From JAGVSZ01 sp963716855 (GTDB taxonomy: Bacteria > Pseudomonadota > Gammaproteobacteria > Burkholderiales > SG8-39): a stretch of 64,000 bases of DNA. The stretch covers positions 42,565-106,564 of the forward strand of contig CAVQUV010000025.1 in assembly GCA_963716855.1 (NCBI GenBank). The letters run 5' to 3'. This document shows, piece after piece, positions 39,964-50,570 of the stretch. Position numbers and translations under genes: made by a program. Positions within the stretch are counted from its first letter, which is position 1. Every line of letters starts with the position of its first letter. The notes under the pieces were generated by a model. The model saw only the letters and a list, made by a program, of their open reading frames with translations. It searched no databases and was not told the DNA's origin.

Positions 39964-41022
39964 CTAAGCGTAGCCCGCGGCGCCGTAGGGCGTCGCGGCG
40001 CCGCGGCGGTACACGAGCAGGTTGCGCCGGTACGAGAGCACCAGCTCGCGCCGCTGGTTGTAGGCGCGCGTGTCGACGGTGAGGATGCCCTCGTTCGGGC
40101 GCGACTTGGATTCCCGCTTGTCGACGATCGTCGACTCGGCCTCGATCGCGTCGCCCGCGAACACCGGGACCGGGAGCTTCACGTCGTGCCAGCCGAGGTT
40201 CGCGACGACGCGGCCGAACGTGCGCGTCGTGAGCGCGGTCGCGGCCCCCACGACGAAGGTCTCCATCACCCGGTAGCGGCCGCCCGCGTGGGCGTCGACC
40301 CAGGTCGAGTCGTGGAACTGCGGGTTGACCTCGAGCGCGCGCAAGGCGTGCTCGACCGCCTCGTCCCGATAGAACGCGCGCCGCGGGAAATGGACGAACG
40401 TTTCCCCGGGCCGTGCGTCCTCGAAGAAGAGGCCGTACCGCTCGACGAGCGCGCCGTCGCCTTGCGCGACGTACATGGCGAACCGCTCCTCGTCGGCGAT
40501 CGGCAGCGCCGGGCGGCCGGCCTCGTCGGGATGCGCGCCGCGGCGATAGATCGCGACGTCATAGGTCAGGCTGCCGATTTCGGTGCCCGCGGCATTGACC
40601 CCGCGGGTGGCGACCGCGACGACGCCGTGGTCCGGCGCATCGCCCGGCCGGACGCCGGTCACCTCGGATTCGGCATACAGCGTGTCGCCGCCGAACACCG
40701 GCCCGGTGAGCGCGATCTCGGCGAATCCGAGAATCGCCTTCTTCCGGCCGAAGGTCTTCGAGGCCATGCCGACGACGCGCTGGATCGTGAGCGTCGACAC
40801 CATCAGCGGGCGCCTCCACGCCGTCTGCGCCGCGTAGTGCGCGTCGTAGTGCAGCATCGCCGAGTTGAGCGTGTCGAGCGCCTCGTCCGCGTTGTCCTGC
40901 TGCGACACGGTCACGCCGGGGCGGTGCCGGAAGCGCTGGCCGACGGCGAACTCCTCGAAGTCGAGGCCGAAGCGCTCCTGGTAGCGCTTCTCGCCGGCGC
41001 GCAGAAATGCGTGAAAAGCCAT
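39964..41022 (-). CDS. Double-hotdog MaoC-family hydratase (mesaconyl-CoA hydratase-like)
   Basis: 352 residues, the length of two fused hotdog domains. The first has FAVGQRFRHRPGVTVSQQDNADEALDTLNSAMLHYDAHYA, LMVSTLTIQRVVGMASKTFG and PVFGGDTLYAESEV; the second has PGETFVHFPRRAFYRDEAVEHAL and VFAGDAIEAESTI. This matches the mesaconyl-CoA hydratase group rather than short PhaJ. It is followed after 12 bases by the CitE-like lyase. The ATG at 41022 is chosen because the upstream in-frame stretch reads through dsbB. Confidence 0.83.
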   Translation of the reverse strand: MAFHAFLRAGEKRYQERFGLDFEEFAVGQRFRHRPGVTVSQQDNADEALDTLNSAMLHYDAHYAAQTAWRRPLMVSTLTIQRVVGMASKTFGRKKAILGFAEIALTGPVFGGDTLYAESEVTGVRPGDAPDHGVVAVATRGVNAAGTEIGSLTYDVAIYRRGAHPDEAGRPALPIADEERFAMYVAQGDGALVERYGLFFEDARPGETFVHFPRRAFYRDEAVEHALRALEVNPQFHDSTWVDAHAGGRYRVMETFVVGAATALTTRTFGRVVANLGWHDVKLPVPVFAGDAIEAESTIVDKRESKSRPNEGILTVDTRAYNQRRELVLSYRRNLLVYRRGAATPYGAAGYA

Positions 41023-41039
41023 GGCCGTCGCCCCGCCGC

Positions 41040-41582
41040 CTACTTCGCGAGCAGCTCGTAGCCGGTCGGGTTGTCCGGGCACGGGCCGAACCCGCACTCG
41101 AGCAGCGTCGACACCGCGTTGGCGAGGACGACGAGGACGAACAGCCAGCCGAGCGCCTGCGCGCCGGCCGACGGCCGGACATCGTGCACGCCCTCGACGA
41201 ACTGCGCCTCGATGAAGAGCATCACCCCGGCGAACGCGATCAGCACCACGAAGCCGACGAGCGCCCAGGTGTAGAAGTGATACCCGAGCACCGCGGAGCC
41301 GTACGCGCCGGTGCCCGGCACGATGTGGAGCAGGATCTGGCGAACCGCGAACGCCGCGCCCGCGAGCGCGCTGACGATCACCACGCCGTAGTGCGACTCC
41401 GAGGCGCCGAACCGGACGTTCAGCATGAGGCCCAGGCCCGCCGCGAGGAGCGCCGCGCGCTGGAGCAGGCAGAGCGGGCACGGCAGCTCCCCGCGCGCGA
41501 TCTGCCAGTAGAAGGCGAGGAGCATCGCGCCGCAGACGCCGGCGAGCGCGAGCGCGTTCAGGGCGCGGGCAAGCGCAGCCAC
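41040..41582 (-). CDS. dsbB: Disulfide bond formation protein B
   Basis: 180-residue inner-membrane protein with four hydrophobic segments. The first active Cys pair is CPLCLLQR, and the second periplasmic pair is near the C-terminus (LECGFGPCPDNP). DsbB reoxidises DsbA and passes electrons to quinone. The GTG at 41582 gives a family-like start, 2 bases after the DUF5993 stop. Partner dsbA is not in the window. Confidence 0.85.
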   Translation of the reverse strand: MAALARALNALALAGVCGAMLLAFYWQIARGELPCPLCLLQRAALLAAGLGLMLNVRFGASESHYGVVIVSALAGAAFAVRQILLHIVPGTGAYGSAVLGYHFYTWALVGFVVLIAFAGVMLFIEAQFVEGVHDVRPSAGAQALGWLFVLVVLANAVSTLLECGFGPCPDNPTGYELLAK

Positions 41583-41584
41583 GG

Positions 41585-41752
41585 CTACAGCGCGATCTTG
41601 AGCGGGTCGGTCACGTGACCCGCGAATGCATAGAGCATGAGCGCCGCGGCGGCGACCCACACGAGGACGGAGGTCCTGCGCAGCCCGAGCGCGACGGCGA
41701 GGGCCGCGAGAACGAGCACGACGAACGGCAGCGCGATCGGCAACGAGATCAT
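41585..41752 (-). CDS. DUF5993 family small membrane protein
   Basis: 55 residues: MISLPIALPFVVLVLAALAV then a basic LGLRR turn, a second hydrophobic segment and the ending AFAGHVTDPLKIAL. The MISLP start and (H)xTDPL end match my recollection of DUF5993 proteins, which sit beside dsbB in many proteobacteria. GGAG precedes the ATG. With dsbB directly downstream it may be a DsbB accessory protein. Confidence 0.7.
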   Translation of the reverse strand: MISLPIALPFVVLVLAALAVALGLRRTSVLVWVAAAALMLYAFAGHVTDPLKIAL

Positions 41753-41820
41753 CGAAAGGCTCCCCTAAACCGCGGCCCGAAGCATACCGGCGTCGCCGTC
41801 CGCGCGTCTTCGGCGCCGCG

Positions 41821-43070
41821 CTACTCGTACTTGCGGGTGTCCTCGATCACCTTGCCGTCGTTCGGCAGCTCGCCCGGTGAGCGCAGGGCCGCCTCGCCGC
41901 GCAGCTTGGTCACGTCGCGCAGCGTCGCGACGATCCGCTCGGCCAGGCCGGCGGGCGGGCGCTCGACCTCGCAGTGGAGCGTCATGCGGTCCTGCCCGTC
42001 CGCGGTGTCCACGATCAGGCGCGCCCGCTTCACCTCCGCGTGGCGCTTCAGCACCTCCGCGATCTGGGAGGGATGCACGAACATGCCTTTCACCTTGGTC
42101 GTCTGGTCGGCGCGCCCCATCCAGCCCTTGATGCGCACGTTCGTGCGGCCGCAGGGGCTCGCGCCCGGGAGCACCGCGGACAGATCGCCGGTGGCGAACC
42201 GGATGAGCGGATAGTCGGGGTTGAAGGTCGTGACGACCACCTCCCCGACCTCGCCGTCGGCGACCGGATCGCCCGTTCCCGGCCGGACGATCTCGAGGAG
42301 GATGTTCTCGTCGACCGTCATGCCGTCGCACACCTTGCCGTCGGGTCCGCGCGATTCGTAGGCGATGAGCCCGAGATCGGCGGTGGCGTAGCACTGCATG
42401 ACGCTCAAGCCGCGATCGGTCATCGCCGCGCGCAGCGTCGGCGGAACGTACTCGCCCCCCACCATGGCCTTGCTCAGGCACGCGACGTCGGCCTTCAGCT
42501 CGTCGGCCTTGTCGACGATCAGCTTCAGAAACGACGGCGTCCCGATGTACGCGCTGATCCGCAAGTCGGCGATCGCGGCGACCTGCATCTCGGTCTGCCC
42601 GACGCCGGTGGGCACGACGGCGCATCCGCAGGCGAGCGCGCCGGTCTCGAGCATCGAGCCGGCCGGGGTGAAGTGATAGGCGAAGGTGTTGGCGACGAGG
42701 TCGCCCGGCCGGAACCCGGCGGCGTACAGCGCGCGGCCGGTGCGCCACCAGTCCTTGCCGTACCCCTCGGGCTCGCAGATCGGGCCGGGCGAGACGAAGA
42801 TCTTCGCGAGCTTCGCCACCGGCGTCGCGTTGAGTCCGCCGAGCGGACGGATCTCGGCCTGCAGCGCCTTCAGGTCGGATTTGCGCGTGACCGGGAGCCC
42901 GGCGAGCGCGGTCCGCGAGACGATCTCGCGCGGGTCGACGTCCTTGAGCATCCGCGCGAAGCCCGGCGCGTTCGTCCGCGCGTGCGCGACCTGCTGCGGC
43001 AGCCGGGCGAGCAGATCGCGCTCGCGCGCCTCGACGTCGCGGGTCTCGAGGGCGTCGTAATGGTCCGACA

Positions 43071-43071
<1 letters not shown>
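41821..43071 (-). CDS. Phenylacetate-CoA ligase (PaaK)-family AMP-forming ligase
   Basis: 416 residues. PaaK-type features are LPVTRKSDLKALQ, IFVSPGPICEPEGY (in the position of the usual SSGTTG P-loop, here degenerate), ALACGCAVVPTG, QCYATADLGLIAYES, VVTTFNPDYPLIRFATGDLS and KGMFVHPSQI. The modified P-loop is a feature of the subgroup that travels with liv transporters. It overlaps the livF stop by one base (TGATG). It probably activates an aromatic acid brought in by the second liv importer. Confidence 0.87.
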
Positions 43072-43904
<833 letters not shown>

Positions 43905-43929
43905 TGCCTCGCAATCCTGCAAAATGGCT

Positions 43930-43990
43930 GCGGGCGCCGGAGCGCCCGCACGATCGGTCGGTGAGCACGCGCCGGCTCGCGCCGGCGCGT
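43930..43990 (-). terminator. Two hairpins downstream of the second binding-protein gene
   Basis: GCGGGCGC-CGGA-GCGCCCGC (43930-43949) and ACGCGCCGGC-TCGC-GCCGGCGCGT (43967-43990) are perfect stems in the livJ-livF gap. Without T-tracts they more likely stabilise the abundant binding-protein mRNA or attenuate livF than terminate fully. Confidence 0.5.
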
Positions 43991-44000
43991 CGCCGTCAGG

Positions 44001-45314
44001 TCAGGCGTCCTTCGCGCAGTCGCGGATCTCGATCTTCTTCTCGGCCGCGTAGCGCTTGGCGGTGCTGTTGACCAGCGGCTTGATGATCGTCTCGTCGGCC
44101 TCGAACCACTCGTTGCCCGACGATCCACTTCGTGCCGTCCCAGGTCTGGATGCGCGCACGACGCACGCCCTCGTGGTCCTTGCAGGTGGTCTGCATCGGC
44201 TGCAGGATGCCCACGAACCCGAGCGCTTGATCGCGGCGTCGTCGATGTAGAGGTTCTCGAGGCCCCAGCGCACCTGCTTCGCCGCGTCAGCGACTTCTTG
44301 CCGTAACGCTCCTGCGCCTTGCGCACCGCCTCGACGCTGAGCATCGCCGACATCAGGCCGCGCTTGTAGAGCACCTCGCCGACCTCGTCCTTCGGCCCGG
44401 TGCCCTGGCCCTTGTCGTGCACCAGCTTCAGGATCTGCTCGTGCACCTGCGTCCGGCCGGCCGAATGCTGCAATGCGAGCGCGTTGTAGCCCTTCGCGCC
44501 CTCGCCCGCGGGCCGCACGTCGGGCTCGGCACCCGACCACCACACGCCGTACATCTTCTCGCGCGGGTAGCCGGTCGCGACGGCTTCCTTGATCGCGGTC
44601 GAGTTCATGACGCCCCAGCCCCAGAGGAACACGTAGTCCGGGCGCTGCTGGCGGATCTGCAGCCAGGTCGCCTTCTGCTCGACGCCCGGGTGGGTCACCG
44701 GCAGCAGGAGCAGCTCGAAGCCGTGCAGCTTGGAGCGCTCGGTCAGCAGCGGGATCGGCTCCTTGCCGTAGGGCGAGTCGTGGTAGACGAGCGCGATCTT
44801 CTTGCCCTTGAGCTTGTCGAGCCCGCCTTCCTTCTTGCCGACGTGCTGCACCAGGATGTCGGCCGCCGACCCAGTAGGTGCCGATCAGCGGGAAGTTCCA
44901 CTTGAACACGGTGCCGTCCGCCGAGTCGGCGCGGCCGTAGCCCGCGGTGATGAGCGGAATCTTGTCGGCCGGCACCTTGTCGGTCAGCGCGAAGGTGATG
45001 CCGGTCGACAGCGGGTGGACCAGGGTGGCGCCGGTCGGGCCCTTGCCCTTCAGGCGCTCGTAGCACTCGACGCCACGGTCGGTCGCGTAGCCGGTCTCGC
45101 ACTCTTCCCAGGTCAGCTTGACGCCGTTGATGCCGCCCTGCGCGTTGACGAGCTTCAGGTAGTCCTCGAAGCCGTTGGCGAACGGCACGCCGTTGGGCGC
45201 GTACGCGCCGGTCCGGTACACGAGCACGGGGAAGAACTGCTCCTTGGCCTGCGCGTAAGCCGCCGAGCTGACGCTCAGGGCAACCGCGGCCGCGGTCATC
45301 GCTTTCAAGAACAT
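44001..45314 (-). pseudogene. Liv-type substrate-binding protein, frameshifted
   Basis: About 435 residues when frames are joined. Signal peptide MFLKAMTAAAVALSVSSAAYAQ, then FFPVLVYRTGAYAPNGVPFANGFEDYLKLVNAQGGINGVKL as in the betaproteobacterial aromatic/short-chain acid receptors. Single-base shifts are visible near 44869 and 44118 (extra base) and near 44287 and 44226 (missing base). Protein similarity continues unbroken across each. The end reads IRDCAKDA. Probably an intact gene with sequence errors, but formally broken here. Confidence 0.8.
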
Positions 45315-45455
45315 TGTCGCCTCCTCAGGTTGGAACGCCCGCCCCGGTCCGCGGCGGGTCGAAAGTTGCCTCGCCTGTCTTTGGAAACTGCCGGGTACGG
45401 AAGTTCCCAATATACGCCATAAGGCCCCCTCCGGACGCGCCTCCCGGGCCCCGAA

Positions 45456-46532
45456 TCAATGCGGGAACGGCCACAGGCGCAGCTTTTCCTTGCCGATCGC
45501 CCACAGCCGGGCCAGCCCGTGCGGCTCGACGATCAGGAAGAAGACGATCAGCGCGCCGAAGATCATGAACTCGAGGTGCGAGATCATGCTGGTGGAAATC
45601 GGGATGCCGAGCCAGGTCGGCGCCTGGTTCAGCACGATCGGCAGCACGACGATGAACGCCGCGCCGAAGAAGCTGCCCATGATCGAGCCCAGCCCGCCGA
45701 TGATGATCATGAACAGCAGGTTGCAGCGACAGCGTCGATGCTGAACGCAGCCGGCTCCCACGAGCCGAGGTGGACGAAGCCCCACAGCGCGCCCGCCACG
45801 CCGACGATAGAAGGAGCTGACGGCGAACGCGGAGAGCTTGGCGTACATCGGCCGGATGCCGATGACCTCCGCCGCCACGTCCATGTCGCGGATGGCCATC
45901 CACTCGCGGCCGACGCTGGCGCGCACGAGGTTCTTCGCCAGCAGGGCGAACAGCGCGACGACCGCCAGGACAGAACAGGTACTTCCGCTGCGGCGTGTCG
46001 AGCACGAAGCCGAACAGATCGATGTTGGGGACGGAAACCGAGCCCGACGGGGCGTAGTTGGTGAACCACTTCACGCGCAGCGAACACCCAGTCGACAGAA
46101 GAACTGCGCGGCGAGCGTGGCCACGGCGAGGTACAGCCCCTTGATCGCGCAGGCTCGGGATGCCGAAGATCATCCCGACCAGCGCCGCCGCGAGGCCCGC
46201 GAGCACGAGCACGACGAGGAAGCTCAGCCCCGGCACTCGGATCGCGATGTTGTAGGCGGCGTAGGCGCCCACCGCCATGAACGCCCCGATGCCCGAGCGA
46301 GATCTGGCCGCAGTAGCCCGACCAGGATGTTCAGGCCGAGCGCCGCGAGCGACGAGGATCAGGAACGGGATCAGGATCGCGCGGAACAGGTAGTCGCTCG
46401 CGATGAACGGCACGACCGCGAAGGCGAACACCACGCAGCGCGATCATGAACACCTGGTCCTGCGGGATCGGGAAGCATCTGCTGGTCGGCGGCGTAGGTC
46501 GTCTTGAACTGGCCGTTCTCGCGGTAGAACAT
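45456..46532 (-). pseudogene. livM: LivM permease, second operon, multiply frameshifted
   Basis: Pieces of one LivM are readable in all three frames: MFYRENGQFKTTYAADQQ at the start, FAVVPFIASDYLFRAILIPFLIL, GAFMAVGAYAAYNIAIRVPGLSFLVV, GREWMAIRDMDVAAEVIGIRPMYAKLSAFAVSSF, and SIMGSFFGAAFIVVLPIVLNQAPTWLGIP...RLWPFPH at the end. At least eight one-base shifts fall between 45730 and 46440. No long internal deletion is evident, and the order of segments is normal. Confidence 0.8.
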
Positions 46533-46577
46533 GGGTGCGTGGGACGCCTTTGGCCGGAGCAGTCGGTTACGCCCTCC

Positions 46578-46595
46578 CTCCCCGCTCGCGGGGAG
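46578..46595. repeat. Hairpin between livH and livM
   Basis: CTCCCCGC-TC-GCGGGGAG within a GCCCTCCCTCCCC...GGGGAGGTGAGGG context fills the otherwise empty 96-bp livH-livM gap. It resembles common betaproteobacterial palindromic repeats. Confidence 0.5.
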
Positions 46596-46628
46596 GTGAG
46601 GGTCGGGGCGGGAGGGGAGTCGTCTGTC

Positions 46629-47638
46629 TCATACCCGGTCGATGTGTTTCTCGCCGAACAGCCCTTGCGGCCGCACGAGCAGGAACAGCAGCGCGAGCAC
46701 GTAGGCGAACCAGATCTCGATGCCGCCGCCGGCGAGGTCGAACGCCTTGACGAGCACCGGTCCGAGGAACACCTCGGACAGCTTCTCGCCGACGCCGATG
46801 ATCAGGCCGCCGACGATCGCGCCGGGCACCGACGTGAGTCCGCCGAGGATGACCACCGGCAGCGCCTTGCAGCGCCACCTGGGAGAGCGAGAACTGCACG
46901 CCCAGCTTGCGCCCCAGATCACGCCGGCGACCAGCGCGACGACGCCGGCCACCGCACCAGACGATGACCCAGATGCGGTTGAGCGGGATGCCGATCGACT
47001 GCGCGGCCTGGTGGTCGTCGGCCACGGCGCGCAGCGCGCGGCCGGTCGGCGTCTTCTGGAAGAACAGCGCCAGCAGCCGCCACCAGCGCCGCGGCGACGA
47101 CGGCCGCGACGAGGTCTTCCTTGTTGACGAGGATCGCCGCCCTGGAAGACCTTGTCGAGGACCATCACCGGCTCCTTCGGCGATGCCGAGTCGATCTTGT
47201 AGATGTCGCTGCCGAACACCGTCTGCCCGAAGCCGTCGAGGAAGTAGGTGACGCCCAGCGTGGCCATCAGCAGCGCGATCGCCTCCTGGTTGACGAGCGG
47301 CCGCAGCACCAGCCGCTCGATCAGCCAGGCAAGCGCGACCATGATCGCCACCGCGAGGCAGCGCGGCGAGCCACCAGCGGCATGCCCTCCGCCATGCGCG
47401 CCATCGCCAGCGCGGCGAACAGCACCATCGCGCCCTGCGCGAAGTTGAACACGCCCGAGGCCTTGAAGATCAGCACGAAGCCGAGCGCCACCAGCGAGTA
47501 GAGCATGCCGGTCATCAGGCCGCCGAGCACCACCTCCACGAAGAAGCCGACCGGCGAGGCGCCGGTGGCGAGCGGCGCGACGAGGCCCGCTACGAGCAGC
47601 GCGATCAGGGCGGCGACGGGCCAGTTTCTCTTCAGCAT
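46629..47638 (-). pseudogene. livH: LivH permease, second operon, multiply frameshifted
   Basis: Start MLKRNWPVAALIALLVAGLVAPLATGASPVGFFVEVVLGGLMTGMLYSLVALGFVLIFKASGVFNFAQGAMVLF is in one frame. WLIERLVLRPLVNQEAIALLMATLGVTYFLDGFGQTVFGSD and KALPVVILGGLTSVPGAIVGGLIIG...FGEKHIDRV are in others. Shifts lie near 47360-47369, 47143, 47080, 46955 and 46872. It is longer than the first operon's LivH because of an N-terminal extension typical of this subfamily. Confidence 0.8.
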
Positions 47639-47646
47639 GCCGGTTC

Positions 47647-48441
47647 TCAGTGACTGACCCCGAGATAGGCGTCGATCACCGCCTGGTTGGCCCGCACCTC
47701 GTCGGGCGTGCCGTCGCCGATCTTGCTCGCCGTAGTCGAGCACCACCACGCGGTCGGAGATGTCCATCACCACGCTCATGTCGTGCTCGATCAGCACGAT
47801 CGTGGTGCCGAACTCGTCGTTCACGTCCAGGATGAAGCGGCACATGTCCTGCTTCTCCTCGACGTTCATGCCGGCCATCGGCTCGTCGAGCAGCAGCACG
47901 CTGCGGCTCCATCGCGAGCGCGCGGCCGAGGTCGACGCGCTTCTGCAGGCCGTAGGGCAGCCGGCCCACCGGCGTCTTGCGATAGGCCTGGATCTCGAGG
48001 AAGTCGATGATGCGCTCGACCGCCGCGCGGTGCTCGATCTCCTCGCGCAGCGCCGGCCCGATCCGCAGCGCCTGCAGCAGGAGATTCGCGCGCATCTTCA
48101 GGTTGCGCCCGGTCATGATGTTGTCGAGCACGCTCATGCCCTTGAAGAGCGCGAGGCTCTGGAAGGTGCGGGCGATGCCCCGCTCCGCGACCTCGTGCGG
48201 GTCGACCTGATGGCGAACGTTTCGCCGCGCGAACGTGATCTTGCCGCCCTGCGGGTGGTACACGCCGTTGATGCACGTTGAGCATCGAGCTCTTGCCCGC
48301 GCCGTTCGGGCCGATGATGGCGCGGATCTCGTGCTCGCGGACGTCGAAGGAGACGTCCTGCAGCGCGTGCACGCCGCCGAACGAGAGCGACACGCCCTCG
48401 ACGGTCAGGATCGGCTCGCCGATTCTTCGCGCGTGCTGCAT
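47647..48441 (-). pseudogene. livG: LivG ATPase, second operon, frameshifted
   Basis: Joined product of about 264 residues: LTVEGVSLSFGGVHALQDVSF, Walker A GPNGAGKSS, ARTFQSLALFKGMSVLDNIMTGRNLK, LPYGLQKRVDLGRALAMEPQ, LLLDEPMAGMNVEEKQDM and IEHDMSVVMDISDRVVVLDYG. Extra bases are evident near 48273, 47900 and 47725, and a compensated pair near 48213-48230 garbles about ten residues. It starts 12 bases after the ligase stop. Confidence 0.82.
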
Positions 48442-48453
48442 CCGCCGGGCCGG

Positions 48454-50404
48454 TCAGGCCGCCTTCTTCGCCGCCTCGACCGGGTAGGTCTTCGCGTCGG
48501 CGATCTGGAGATTCGCGCTGATCGAGCCGGTGCGTCCGTCCTCGAAGCGCACCTGGGTCTCGATGAAGCACTCGTGCCTGCCGCCGTACAGCGCGTCCAC
48601 GAGCGGCGCGTACTTCTCGGCGATGAATCGCCGGCGGACCTTGCGCGAGCGCGTGATCTCGCCGTCGTCGGCGTCGAGCTCCTTGTGCAGGATGAGGAAC
48701 CGGTGGATCTGCGACCCGCCGAGCGTCGGGTCCGCGGCGAGGTCCCGTTCGACCTTCTCCACGCACTCGCGGATCAGGTTGTAGACCCGGCTGCTGCGCG
48801 GAGAGATCGGTGTAGCCGGAGTACGGCAGGTTGCGGCGCTCGGCCCAGTTGCCGACCGCCTCGAAGTCGATGTTGATGAACGCGCACACCCGGTCGCGCT
48901 GGTGGCCGAAGCACACGGCCTCCTTGATGTACGGGAAGAACTTGAGCTTGTTCTCGAGGTACTTCGGCGCGAACAGCGTGCCGTCGGCGAGGCGCCCGAC
49001 GTCCTTGGCGCGGTCGATGATCTTGAGGTGGCGGTCCTCGTCGAAGTAGCCGGCATCGCCGGTGTGGAACCAGCCCTCCGGGTCCTTCGCCTCGGCGGTC
49101 GCCTCGGGGTTCTTGTAGTACTCGCGGAACAGGCCCGGGCTGCGGATCAGGATCTCGCCGCTATCGATGACCTTCATCTCGACGCCTTTCACGGGCGGGC
49201 CGACGGTGTCGGACTTCACCTGCCCGTTCGGCTGCACGCAGACGAAGACCGCGGTCTCGGTGGAGCCGTACAGTTGCTTCAGGTTGACGCCGATCGACCG
49301 ATAGAAGACGAAGAGGTCGGGCCCGATCGCCTCGCCCGCGGTGTAGGCCACCCTCACGCGGCTCATGCCGAGCACGTTGCGCAGCGGCCCGTAGACGACC
49401 ACGTTCCCGAGCTGGTACAGCAGCCGGTCCTTGAGCGGCACCGGCTGGCCGTCGAGGATCCTGCCCCCGACGCGACGCGCGAGATCCATGAAGAACGCGT
49501 AGGCCTTGCGGCCGCCCCACCACAGGTCCTCGATGCGGATCGACACCTGCGTGAGCAGGCCCTCGAGCACCGGCGGCGGCGCGAAATAGTAGGTCGGCCC
49601 GATCTCGCGCATGTCCGTGCCCACCGTCTGGGCCGATTCGGGGCAGGACATGCAGAAGCCGACGACATAGGACTGGGTGTAGGAGAAGATGTTCTGTCCG
49701 ATCCACGCCATCGGCAGGTAGGCGAGCACCTCGTCGGACGGATCGAGCCCCTCCATCTCCGCTCCGGCGCGACCGGCGGCGATCAGCGCGTGGTGCGTGT
49801 GCGTGACGCCCTTCGGGTGGCCGGTGGTGCCCGAGGTGTGGAACATCGACGCGATGTCGGTGGTCTTGCCCTGCGCCACCTCGTCGGCGAAGAACTCGGG
49901 GTTGCGCCCGTCGAAGTCGCGCCCGATCGCCTGCAGGTTGTCGAAGCTCATCAGCTCGGTCTGCGCGTAGTGGCGCATCCCGCGCGGGTCGTCGAAGTAG
50001 ATGTGTGCGAGCTTCGGGCACTGCGGCATGATCTCGAGGAGCTTGTCGACCTGCTCCTGGTCCTCGACGAGCGCGAACTCGATGTCGGCATTGTGGAAGA
50101 CGTAGACCATCTCCTGCGCCACGGCGTCCGCGTAGATCGGCACGGGGATGCCGCCGAGGGACTGGGCGGCGGCAATGGCCCAGTACAGGCGCGGCCGGTT
50201 CTCGCCGATGATCGCGAGCGACATCCCGCGCTTGAACCCTTGCGCGGCGAGCCCGCAGGCGAGCGCGCGAACCTCGTTCGCGACCTCGCCCCACGTCCAG
50301 GTCTGCCAGATGCCGAGGTCCTTCTCGCGGATCGCCGGCCGGTCCCCTCGGACCTGCGCGTGATGCAAGAGCAGGCGCGGAAACGTGTCCAGCTCGCCGG
50401 CCAT
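48454..50404 (-). CDS. AMP-forming acyl-CoA ligase of the second liv operon (one frameshift)
   Basis: About 650 residues. FHTSGTTGHPKG is the P-loop, YGSTETAVF the adenine motif, GWFHTGDAGYFDEDRHLKIIDRAKDVG the hinge, and HRFLILHKELDADDGEITRSRKVRRRFIAEKY a C-terminus like that of the first operon's ligase. One extra base near 48800 separates LPYSGYTDLS from VYNLIRECVEKV. Its C-terminal extension (GGRHECFIETQVRFEDGRTGSIS) is longer than usual. GAGGAGGGG precedes the ATG at 50404. First gene of the operon. Confidence 0.88.
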
Positions 50405-50486
50405 GGCCCCCTCCTCGGCTTGTTGCGGTTGCGTGGAAACAGTGCGGCAGCGTCGCCGCGGTCCGCCGGCCTCGTGCCGGGCCGTC

Positions 50487-50502
50487 GCCGGCTCGAGCCG
50501 GC
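50487..50502. promoter_or_regulatory. Perfect 16-bp palindrome upstream of the second liv operon
   Basis: GCCGGCTCGAGCCGGC lies 83 bases upstream of the ligase ATG in the 166-bp gap before the hydroxyacyl-CoA dehydrogenase gene. Perfect dyad symmetry fits an operator, but no regulator gene is adjacent. Confidence 0.35.
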
Positions 50503-50570
50503 CTTGCGGGGACGCGAATTTTGCCGGCAAACCGGGCGCTTAGCAAACCGGTCGCCCCGAGGCCGGCCGG

